From Streptomyces longispororuber (GTDB lineage: Bacteria > Actinomycetota > Actinomycetes > Streptomycetales > Streptomycetaceae): 37,986 nucleotides of DNA. Under the pieces are notes generated by a model. That model had not been told where the DNA came from. It searched no databases and saw only the letters and a list, made by a program, of their open reading frames with translations. Positions 31,644 to 37,986 of this stretch are shown here, piece after piece (position 1 is the first letter of the stretch; every line of letters begins with the position of its first letter). The DNA lies in the NCBI RefSeq assembly GCF_024448165.1, contig NZ_JAMOLN010000091.1, positions 1 through 37,986 of the forward strand. The letters run 5' to 3'. Position numbers and translations under genes: made by a program.

Positions 31644-33035
31644 TTACGGGCGGCGCCGCTTGCGGAGCAGCAGGGCGCCGGCTCCCGCGAGGACGAGCAC
31701 CGCGGCGGCGGCGATCGCGGCGACCGCGCCGCCCGGCAGACCCGAACTCGGCTCCGCCGCGGCGGACTTGGTGCCCGGGGTGGTGGTCTTCGGGGTGTCC
31801 GACGGGTCCGGGGAGGGGCTCGCCGAACTGCCGAGGTCGGGCAGGGCGGGCAGCGTCGCGTCCGCGTCGAGGGCGACGGCGAGCGAGACCGGGTCCATGG
31901 CGGTGCCCGCCCGGTACATCCCGCCGAACGCCTTCGCTCCGGCGGCGGTGAGTTTCGTGGGTGCCTCGTCGACGCGTACGAGTCCGTCCCGCACGGCGAG
32001 GGACTTCGCGGCGAAGGTCACGAGGGCGGTGTCCTTCGTGGTCCGTCCGTCGCTGGTCACGTCGGCGCGCAGGGTGCCCTTGCCGCCGGTGACGGCGACG
32101 GACACGTCGGCCAGCTCCAGGTCGAGCCCGTGCTCGCCGGTGAACCGCACGGAGCCGGTGAACTCGGCGTCCAGGGACTGCTTCTCGCGGTCGTACGAGC
32201 CCGCGCCGTCGGGGAAGCGGAACAGCGCGCCGCCGTCCCGCGCGCCGTCGGCGAGCTTCCAGCCGCCCTGGGCGATGTCGCCGGTGACGTACTCGCGGAA
32301 GGTGCGTCGCACGCCCCAGTCGACGGCGCCGTCCCGGACCGTGCCGGAGGTGTCCTTCGTCTTCTTCTTCGTGGCGGACGCCGAGGGTGTCGGCTTCTCG
32401 GCGGTCTTCTTGGGCGCGACGTCCGCGGACAGGCTCACCGGGTCGAGGGCGGTGCCCGCGGTGTAGTAGCCGGCGAAGGACCGGGCGCCCTGTGAAGTGA
32501 GCGTGGCGGGCAGGTTGTTGAGAGTCACGGCGTCGCCGTCGCCCGTCATGTCGATGCCGCCGAGGGCGAGGGTGGCGAAGGGCACCTGGTGGGACGACGT
32601 GACCGCCCCGGTGCCCTTCGCCCGGCTCACGACATCGACGTACAGGGTGCCGCTGCCGCCCGCGACGCGGACGGACGGGTTGCTGAGCGTCATGTCGAGT
32701 TCGTACGTCCCGTCGTCCTTCTTGTGTCCGACGAAGTGCACGCCGCCGGAGAAGGAGGACGAGAAGGCGCCGGTCGCCCCGTCGTACGAGCCGCGTGCCG
32801 AGTGGAAGCGGAACTGGCTCGCGCCGACGGTGGCCGCGCCGCCCGTCAGGGAGTAACTCCCTTGTGCGATGGGCCCGGTGATGTAGCTCTGGAACGAGGA
32901 CTTGACGCCCCAGTCGAGCCGGCCGCCCTGCACGGTGCGGGCCGCGGCGTGCGCGCCCGTGGCCGGGAGCAGGGTGCCGAGCAGTGCGGTGAACAGGGCG
33001 ACGGTGAGGACGCGTATCCGGGCGCGTCGGGGCAT
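31644..33035 (-). CDS. HtaA-type heme-binding protein, membrane-anchored
   Basis: A 463-residue protein. A signal peptide (IRVLTVALFTALLGTLLPATGAHA) is followed by two HtaA regions, with LDWGVKSSFQSYITG / FVGHKKDDGTYELD and VDWGVRRTFREYVTG / FTGEHGLDLEL as the tyrosine and histidine markers, joined by a Lys/Thr-rich linker. The C-terminus is a membrane helix plus RKRRRP with no LAxTG/LPxTG motif, so it is anchored in the membrane rather than the wall. It may relay heme from the wall-bound HtaA protein to HmuT (inference). ATG 33035 has CGGAGGAA upstream. It is first in the minus-strand operon divergent from hmuTUV. Confidence 0.9.
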   Translation of the reverse strand: MPRRARIRVLTVALFTALLGTLLPATGAHAAARTVQGGRLDWGVKSSFQSYITGPIAQGSYSLTGGAATVGASQFRFHSARGSYDGATGAFSSSFSGGVHFVGHKKDDGTYELDMTLSNPSVRVAGGSGTLYVDVVSRAKGTGAVTSSHQVPFATLALGGIDMTGDGDAVTLNNLPATLTSQGARSFAGYYTAGTALDPVSLSADVAPKKTAEKPTPSASATKKKTKDTSGTVRDGAVDWGVRRTFREYVTGDIAQGGWKLADGARDGGALFRFPDGAGSYDREKQSLDAEFTGSVRFTGEHGLDLELADVSVAVTGGKGTLRADVTSDGRTTKDTALVTFAAKSLAVRDGLVRVDEAPTKLTAAGAKAFGGMYRAGTAMDPVSLAVALDADATLPALPDLGSSASPSPDPSDTPKTTTPGTKSAAAEPSSGLPGGAVAAIAAAAVLVLAGAGALLLRKRRRP

Positions 33036-33088
33036 GGCGGTTCCTCCGGGTCTCCAACACCAGTCGTCACCACACGGACCCTGGCGAC

Positions 33089-33107
33089 TTAGGTAAGGCT
33101 AACCTAA
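33089..33107. promoter_or_regulatory. Near-perfect iron box shared by htaA and hmuTUV operons
   Basis: TTAGGTAAGGCTAACCTAA differs from the consensus TTAGGTTAGGCTAACCTAA at one base. It lies 54 bases from each divergent start, well placed to repress both promoters together. Confidence 0.95.
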
Positions 33108-33160
33108 ACTATGCTCGCTTCCGTCAACAGCCCCTCTCACCACGACAGGACGGTGTCCGC

Positions 33161-34207
33161 GTGCCGACGCACGACGCCCCCGCGCACCCCCGGCGCCGCT
33201 CCCGGCGCACGGGCGTGCTGATCTCCGTACTCGTACTGGCCTGCGCGCTGGTCGCCACCGCCTGCTCGGGGAGCGGCACCACCGGGGCCACCGCGACGTC
33301 CGGGACCGGGGCGGCCACGACGGCGAACCGGCTCGAACCGCTCGCCACGACCCCCCGGCCCGCACTGCCCGTCACGGTCGACTCGGCCGACGGACACGAG
33401 GTCACCGTGCGCAAGGCGGACCGCATCCTGCCGCTCTCCGGCAGCCTCAGCGAGATCGTCTTCACGCTCGGCCTCGGCGAGCACGTCGTCGCCCGCGACA
33501 TCACCGCCACGTTCGACCAGGCGAAGAAGCTGCCGGTGGTCACCCGCAACCACGACGTGTCCGCCGAGAGCGCCCTGGCCCTGAAGCCGGACCTGATCCT
33601 GGCCGAGACGACGACCGGTCCGGTCGAGGCGATGCGGCAGATCCGCGACGCGGGCGTCCCGGTCGTCGTGATCGACCCGGCGAAGGGACTCGACGACGTC
33701 GGCACCCGCATCCGGGCCGTCGCCGACACCCTCGGAGTCCCGGCCGCGGGGCGGGAGTTGACCCAGCGGTCCGAGGACCGGATCGCGCAGGTCCGCAAGG
33801 ACGTGCCCCACCAGGACCGCAAGCCCCGGGTCGCCTTCCTCTACCTGCGCGGCTCGGCCTCCGTGTACCTCATCGGCGGCGCCGGGTCCGGCGCTCAGTC
33901 ACTGCTGGAAGCGGCCGGGGCGGTCGACGCGGGCGCGGCGTCCGGACTGAAGAAGGACTTCACGGCGATCACCAGCGAGGCGCTGGCGAAGGCCGCGCCG
34001 GACGCCGTCCTCGTGATGACCAAGGGACTCGACTCGGTCGGCGGCGTCGACGGACTCGTCAAGATCCCGGGCGTGGCCGAGACCCCGGCGGGCGTCGACC
34101 GCAGGGTCGTCTCCGTCGAGGACGGGGTCCTGCTCAACTACGGGCCGCGGACCGACCAGGTACTGCGCTCCCTCGTCGACCAGCTCTACGGAACGGACGG
34201 TGCGTGA
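33161..34207 (+). CDS. hmuT: Heme ABC transporter substrate-binding lipoprotein
   Basis: A 348-residue protein. The basic leader RRRSRRTGVLISVLVLACALVATAC ends in a lipobox cysteine (C35). The body is a class III periplasmic-binding fold: ADRILPLSGSLSEIVFTLGLGEHVVARD, then VSAESALALKPDLILAETT, and AFLYLRGSASVYLIGGAGSGAQSLLEAAGA, typical of HmuT-like heme binders. It receives heme from HtaA proteins and delivers it to HmuUV. GTG 33161 with AGGACG upstream. The stop overlaps the hmuU start. Confidence 0.93.
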   Translation: MPTHDAPAHPRRRSRRTGVLISVLVLACALVATACSGSGTTGATATSGTGAATTANRLEPLATTPRPALPVTVDSADGHEVTVRKADRILPLSGSLSEIVFTLGLGEHVVARDITATFDQAKKLPVVTRNHDVSAESALALKPDLILAETTTGPVEAMRQIRDAGVPVVVIDPAKGLDDVGTRIRAVADTLGVPAAGRELTQRSEDRIAQVRKDVPHQDRKPRVAFLYLRGSASVYLIGGAGSGAQSLLEAAGAVDAGAASGLKKDFTAITSEALAKAAPDAVLVMTKGLDSVGGVDGLVKIPGVAETPAGVDRRVVSVEDGVLLNYGPRTDQVLRSLVDQLYGTDGA

Positions 34208-35300
34208 GGTGACGGCGACCGTGCCGAAGGCGACGGCCCCCGAGGCGCCGCCCGCACCCGCGGGACGCCGGCGCCGGGGCCGTGCCTGGCTGCTGACGGT
34301 GGTCCTGGCCGTGGCCCTGATCGCCCTCGCGCTGCTCTCGGCGGGGATCGGCGCCTACGACATCCCGCCGGGCGACGTGCTCTCCTCGGTGCAGCACCGG
34401 ATCGGCCTGGGCAGTACGGCGCTCGACCGGGTCGGCGAGTCGGTGCTGTGGAACGTCCGCCTCCCCCGCGTCGTCCTCGCCCTCCTCGTCGGCGCCTCGC
34501 TGGGCTGCGCGGGCGCCCTGATGCAGGGCGTGTTCGGCAATCCGCTCGCCGAACCCGGCGTCATCGGCATCTCGTCGGGCGCGGCGGTCGGCGCGGTGGC
34601 CTGCATCGCGCTCGGCCTGAACTTCCTCGGCACGTGGACGATCACGGTCTGCGCGTTCGTGTCGGGCCTCGCCACCGTCCTGGTCGTCTACGTGATGGCA
34701 CGCTCGGGCGGCCGCACCGAAGTGGTCACCCTGATCCTCACGGGCATCGCCGTGAACGCGTTCGCGGGCGCCCTGATCGGCCTGTTCCTCTCCTACGCGG
34801 ACTCCGCCGCGGTCAACCAGATCACGTTCTGGCAGCTGGGCTCGCTGGCCCAGGCGACCTGGCCGAAGGTGCTCGCGGTGCTGCCGTGCGCGGCGGCCGG
34901 CCTGCTGGTCGCCCCGCTGTACTCGCGCCGGCTCGACCTGCTCGCGCTCGGCGAACGCCCGGCCCGCCACCTCGGTGTCGACGTGGAGAAGCTCCGGATC
35001 ACCCTCATCCTCGTCATCGCCCTCCTCACGGCGGCGGCCGTCGCGGTCTCCGGGGTGATCGGCTTCGTGGGCCTGGTGATCCCGCACCTGCTGCGGATGC
35101 TCGCGGGTCCCGGGCACCGCTTCCTGGTGCCGGGCAGCGCGCTCGGCGGCGCGGTCGTCCTCGTCGGCGCCGACCTCGCGGCCCGTACGGTCGCGTCGCC
35201 CGCCGAACTCCCCATCGGCGTCCTGACGGCGCTGACCGGCAGCCCGTTCTTCTTCTGGCTGCTGCGCCGCACCCGTCGCAAGCAGGGAGGCTGGGCATGA
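34200..35300 (+). CDS. hmuU: Heme ABC transporter permease (FecCD family)
   Basis: A 366-residue protein with about 8-10 membrane helices. It has the FecCD features RLPRVVLALLVGASLGCAGALMQGVFGNPLAEPGVIGISSGA, FWQLGSLAQATWPKV and SGVIGFVGLVIPHLLRMLAGPGHRFLVPGSALGGA. It forms the membrane channel for heme with HmuV. GTG 34200 overlaps hmuT by 8 bases; GTG 34209 is an alternative. It ends in ATGA overlap with hmuV. Confidence 0.94.
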   Translation: MREVTATVPKATAPEAPPAPAGRRRRGRAWLLTVVLAVALIALALLSAGIGAYDIPPGDVLSSVQHRIGLGSTALDRVGESVLWNVRLPRVVLALLVGASLGCAGALMQGVFGNPLAEPGVIGISSGAAVGAVACIALGLNFLGTWTITVCAFVSGLATVLVVYVMARSGGRTEVVTLILTGIAVNAFAGALIGLFLSYADSAAVNQITFWQLGSLAQATWPKVLAVLPCAAAGLLVAPLYSRRLDLLALGERPARHLGVDVEKLRITLILVIALLTAAAVAVSGVIGFVGLVIPHLLRMLAGPGHRFLVPGSALGGAVVLVGADLAARTVASPAELPIGVLTALTGSPFFFWLLRRTRRKQGGWA

Positions 35301-36139
35301 CGGCCCGCTGGACCACACTCCTGCGGGCGCCGCGCTCCCGCACGCTGCCCACCCCGTACGCGCCCGGCGACACGGTCGCCGAGGCCCGCGGCCTGCACCT
35401 GGAGCTCAGCGGCCGCGCCGTCCTGTCCGGTGTCGACCTGACGGTCCGCGCGGGCGAGGTGCTCGCCCTGGTGGGCCCCAACGGGGCAGGGAAATCAACC
35501 CTGTTGGCGGCTCTCTCGGCGGACCTGGCGCCGTCGGCCGGGGAGATCCGCATCGCCGGCCGCGCCGCGTCGGCCTGGCCGGCCGCCGAACTGGCCCTGC
35601 GCCGTGCCCTGTTGCCCCAGTCGGCGACGCTGTCCTTCCCGTTCGCGGTGGGCGACGTCGTCCGGATGGGCCGGGCGCCGTGGGCGGGCACGGCGCACGA
35701 GGAGCGGGACGACGAGGCGGTCGCGGCGGCGCTGGCGGCGACGGACACGACAGCGTTCACGGACCGCCCGTTCTCCGCGCTGTCCGGCGGCGAGCGCGCC
35801 CGGGTGGCCCTGGCGCGGGTCCTCGCCCAGTCGGCGCCGCTGCTGCTCCTGGACGAACCGACCGCCGCGCTCGACCTGCGCCACCAGGAACTGGTCCTGC
35901 GCATCTGCCGGGAGCGCGCCGCCGCCGGTGACGCGGTGGTCGTCGTCCTGCACGACCTGGGTCTGGCCGCAGCTCACGCGGACCGCGCCGCGGTGCTGCA
36001 CGGCGGCCGCGTCCGGGCGGTCGGACCACCGCCCGAGGTCTTCGACGCGGCGCTGCTCACGGACGTCTACCAGCATCCGGTCGAGGTGCTTCCGCATCCG
36101 CGCACCGGGGCCCCACTGGTGGTGCCGGTGCGCCCTTAG
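35297..36139 (+). CDS. hmuV: Heme ABC transporter ATP-binding protein
   Basis: A 280-residue ATPase. Walker A GPNGAGKST (60-68), a Q-loop (LLPQSA), the ABC signature LSGGERARV (162-170), Walker B LLLLDEP (182-188), and the switch histidine in VVVLHDLGLAAAHADR are all present. An N-terminal tail of about 25 residues precedes the fold. It powers HmuTU heme import. ATG 35297 overlaps the hmuU stop, implying coupling. Confidence 0.95.
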   Translation: MTARWTTLLRAPRSRTLPTPYAPGDTVAEARGLHLELSGRAVLSGVDLTVRAGEVLALVGPNGAGKSTLLAALSADLAPSAGEIRIAGRAASAWPAAELALRRALLPQSATLSFPFAVGDVVRMGRAPWAGTAHEERDDEAVAAALAATDTTAFTDRPFSALSGGERARVALARVLAQSAPLLLLDEPTAALDLRHQELVLRICRERAAAGDAVVVVLHDLGLAAAHADRAAVLHGGRVRAVGPPPEVFDAALLTDVYQHPVEVLPHPRTGAPLVVPVRP

Positions 36140-36155
36140 GTGCTTCCCTGGCCGC

Positions 36156-36665
36156 ATGGTTGTCGTCGTCACGAGCGTCATCGCGGTCCTGGGCACCCTG
36201 CTGGGCGCGGGCCTGAGTCATCTGCTGCAGTCGCGCACGGCGGCCCGGGCCGAGGAGTTCACGCTGCGCGAGCGGCTCCGGCAGGAACGGATCGACGCGT
36301 ACTGCGCGTTCGGCGGCGCGCTGGCCAACTACCGGCGCGGCCAGCTGGACCGCTGGTTCGCCCGGCAGGCCGACCGCGCCAACGACCCGGCCGACCCGCA
36401 CGAACTGCGGCGCGAGGCACAGCGGTTGCGGGCCGCGGCGATGGAGGCGCTGTTCCGCGTCGAGCTGCTCACGGACGCCCCGTCGCTGATCGCGCTGGGC
36501 CGGGAGGCGCTCGACGCGGTGGACGGCATTCCCCGCGCCGCCGACCGCACCGAACTGGCCGGGGCCCGCCACGCGTCCCGCACCCTGATGCACGACTTTG
36601 TCGCGGCGTCCCGGCGGCACGTACCGGGGCTCGGCCCGGCGCGGTCCGGTGCGGGGGCGAGGTGA
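36156..36665 (+). CDS. Small membrane-anchored protein of unknown function
   Basis: A 169-residue protein. A single N-terminal membrane helix (VVVVTSVIAVLGTLLGAGLSHLL) is followed by a long, charged helical region (EEFTLRERLRQERIDAYCAFGGALANYRRGQL) rich in Arg, Ala and Glu, probably cytoplasmic and partly coiled. Similar short anchored helical proteins are common in Streptomyces and have no known function. ATG 36156 lies 16 bases after the hmuV stop, so it may be read with the heme operon. Its stop sits about 11 bases from the 3' end of convergent rnpB. Confidence 0.75.
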   Translation: MVVVVTSVIAVLGTLLGAGLSHLLQSRTAARAEEFTLRERLRQERIDAYCAFGGALANYRRGQLDRWFARQADRANDPADPHELRREAQRLRAAAMEALFRVELLTDAPSLIALGREALDAVDGIPRAADRTELAGARHASRTLMHDFVAASRRHVPGLGPARSGAGAR

Positions 36666-36676
36666 GCCGAGGTGAG

Positions 36677-37094
36677 CGGCAGACGAGTCGGGCTGTACGC
36701 CGGGTTCTGTTCCCCGGGACCTCGCGGTCGTCGGGGCGACGGCCATCCATCTAGGGCCGGCGTTGCCACCGGCCTCGTGCGGTCTACCCGCGGACTCGGG
36801 CGGGCAGCCCTCGATCGTCCGCGCAGGACCGTCTCCGAAGAGGCGGTCCCTCTTGACCTTGCTCCAGGTGGGGTTTACCTAGCCGCCTGAGTCACCTCAG
36901 GCGCTGGTGGTCTCTTACACCACCGTTTCACCCTTACCGAGGGCCTTGCGGTCCCCGGCGGTCTGTTTTCTGTGGCACTGTCCCGCGGGTCACCCCGGGT
37001 GGCCGTTAGCCACCACCTTGCCCTGTGGAGCCCGGACGTTCCTCGGGAGGTTCCGGAGAACCCCACGCGGCCGCCCGCCCGGCTCGTCTGCCGT
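36677..37094 (-). ncRNA. rnpB: RNase P RNA (type A)
   Basis: The minus strand reads as bacterial type A RNase P RNA, about 418 bases. P1 pairs 37083-37093 with 36677-36687 (CGGCAGACGAG with CTCGTCTGCCG). The conserved core GAGGAACGTCCGGGCTCC near the 5' end (about 37026-37043) is followed by ACAGAAAACAGACCGCC, GGTAAGGGTGAAACGGTGG and GTAAGAGACCACC. The 3' part has GTAAACCCCACC and AGATGGATGGCCG, then GAACCCGGCGTACAGCCCGA. It is the catalytic RNA that trims the 5' ends of tRNA precursors. Ends are set by P1 and the -10 placement, so they are accurate to a few bases only. Confidence 0.96.
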
Positions 37095-37100
37095 CCGGCC

Positions 37101-37106
37101 ATCCTA
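37101..37106 (-). promoter_or_regulatory. Likely -10 element of rnpB
   Basis: TAGGAT on the minus strand lies six bases before the first base of P1. The matching -35 would fall inside the last codons of the Uma2 gene and is weak. Transcription start near 37094 fits the RNA structure. Confidence 0.6.
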
Positions 37107-37115
37107 CCTGCCGGT

Positions 37116-37694
37116 TCAGAGGAACTCGGCCGTCTCCAGATCGAAGGCGAACGGCTCGGGCAGCGCGACGGCCTTGCCGAAGGGGCGGGTGCAGTGCTCC
37201 CGGTAGTCGTCGCCCTCGGGGTCGCTGAAGAGCGTCACCGAGGAGGCGTCCCGGTCGATGAGCAGATAGAGCGGGATACCGCCGTGGGCGTAGCAGCGGC
37301 GCTTGGCCTCCCGGTCGGCCTGGGGTTTGCTGGAGGTCACCTCGACCACCAGGGCGACGCCCTCACAGGGCATCCAGGGGTCGGCGCCCCGGAACAGGCG
37401 GCGTTCCCTGGGGACGAAAGTGCCGTCCGGGATCGCGTGGTTCTCGGGGCAGGCACTCCCACGCGTCAGTTTCAGACCCTTGTTCCCGGAGAACTGCATG
37501 TCGGTCAGGGAACGCCTGATCACCTGCTTCACGACCAGGCTGATGAGGTCCTCGTGGTCCCCGTCCGGCGGGGGCGTCACGACGATCTCTCCCTCGATCA
37601 GCTCCGCCCGGAGTCCCTCCGGAGTGTCCAGCGCGAGGAAACCCTCCAGCAGGACGTCCGCCTGCGTGGGCGACTCGTGCGGCATGGCGGTCAT
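37116..37694 (-). CDS. Uma2-family (DUF820) PD-(D/E)XK nuclease-like protein
   Basis: A 192-residue protein. It follows the Uma2 pattern: LRAELIEGEIVVTPPPDGDHEDLISLVVKQV, then IPDGTFVPRERR with the metal aspartate, and ALVVEVTSSKPQADREAKRRCYAHGGIPLYLLIDRDASSVTLF with the E-x-K-type site. The fold is that of restriction-like nucleases and is common in multiple copies in streptomycetes; activity is unproven. ATG 37694 has a strong AAGGAGGAG site and is preferred over ATG 37733 and ATG 37685. It reads toward rnpB on the same strand, its stop about 20 bases before the RNA. Confidence 0.88.
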   Translation of the reverse strand: MTAMPHESPTQADVLLEGFLALDTPEGLRAELIEGEIVVTPPPDGDHEDLISLVVKQVIRRSLTDMQFSGNKGLKLTRGSACPENHAIPDGTFVPRERRLFRGADPWMPCEGVALVVEVTSSKPQADREAKRRCYAHGGIPLYLLIDRDASSVTLFSDPEGDDYREHCTRPFGKAVALPEPFAFDLETAEFL

Positions 37695-37807
37695 GTCACG
37701 CTCCTCCTTCGGCCGCTCGCCACGCTGGGGCATCGGGAGATCTCCTGTCGTCGAGATCGGGGACCGTTCCCCCGATCGTGGCACCGGGTCGGGCTCACCG
37801 TCCGTTC

Positions 37808-37986
37808 CTAGCGCCGCAGCGCCTCCGCCCCCGTCCGCCACGCCTTCGCCAGGTCGGCGCCGTCCGGAAACCGGCCGTGGATCTCCAGGATCACCATGCC
37901 GTGGGCGAATGCCCAGGCGGCGCGGGCCAGGTCCTCGTCGCCTCCGCAGGCCCGCATCAGCGGGGCCGCCGCCCGGTCCTCCAGGC
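37808..37986 (-). CDS. TetR-like regulator C-terminal domain, partial (runs off window)
   Basis: The visible end reads LARAAWAFAHGMVILEIHG then RFPDGADLAKAWRTGAEAL and a stop at 37808. The A-W-A-x-x-H-G-M-v-x-L-E pattern is the C-terminal domain of WHG-type TetR regulators. The DNA-binding part is outside the window, so this call rests on about 59 residues. Confidence 0.65.
   Translation of the reverse strand, partial: LEDRAAAPLMRACGGDEDLARAAWAFAHGMVILEIHGRFPDGADLAKAWRTGAEALRR

Noticed and set aside
29836..33060. A 1074-codon open frame on the minus strand across the glycosyltransferase end and both htaA genes
   Set aside because: It is an out-of-frame shadow made of Arg/His/Pro-rich sequence. 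The htaA frames have signal peptides, repeated domains and ribosome sites.

Overview
The window looks like a chromosomal segment of a Streptomyces or close relative. GC content is very high with GC-rich third codon positions. Many genes start with GTG, Tat-type exports are present, and the intergenic spaces carry palindromic repeats. The RNase P RNA matches what I recall of the streptomycete type A form. No phage, transposase, tRNA, rRNA or CRISPR array was seen. About 42 protein genes and one structural RNA are called; two genes run off the window ends.

Layout. 1-4.6 kb: a partial SARP-type regulator faces an M50 membrane protease, followed by a minus-strand group (sialidase, F420:NADPH reductase, small membrane protein) and a conserved unknown protein. 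4.6-8.7 kb: MFS exporter, SPOR-like small protein, methionine aminopeptidase with a textbook terminator, heme oxygenase behind an iron box, and a short PhzF-like protein. 8.7-13.2 kb: the efeO-efeB-efeU iron-uptake operon behind two tandem iron boxes, with a lipoprotein downstream. 13.2-18.2 kb: a primase-N-like protein, GDPD phosphodiesterase, a TetR regulator divergent from a 60-residue protein with three identical-geometry operators between them, a dimethylargininase-like enzyme behind a hairpin that would hide its ribosome site, a repeat-filled gap and an Rsm22 methyltransferase. 18.2-30.1 kb: mostly metabolic genes (serine hydrolase, Bcr/CflA exporter, Gfo/Idh oxidoreductase, PhoD phosphatase, SDR, PhzF, aldo/keto reductase, DoxX, a MazG-MOSC fusion, GrpB, glycosyltransferase). 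30.1-36.1 kb: two HtaA heme-binding surface proteins divergent from hmuTUV, sharing one near-perfect iron box. 36.1-38.0 kb: small membrane protein, rnpB, Uma2 protein and a partial TetR-like regulator.

How the genes fit together. The strongest theme is iron. Surface HtaA proteins (one with a LAxTG sortase-E signal) capture heme, HmuTUV imports it, the heme oxygenase opens it, and EfeOBU imports free iron. All three loci carry DtxR/IdeR/DmdR-like boxes with a shared AGGTAAGsCT-type core, so one iron repressor probably controls them.

The less expected items are the MazG-MOSC fusion, the TetR/60-residue-protein pair with three operators, the ddaH leader hairpin, and a 104-bp dispersed repeat present twice in opposite orientation. 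All function calls rest on reading motifs by eye; no database search was run.
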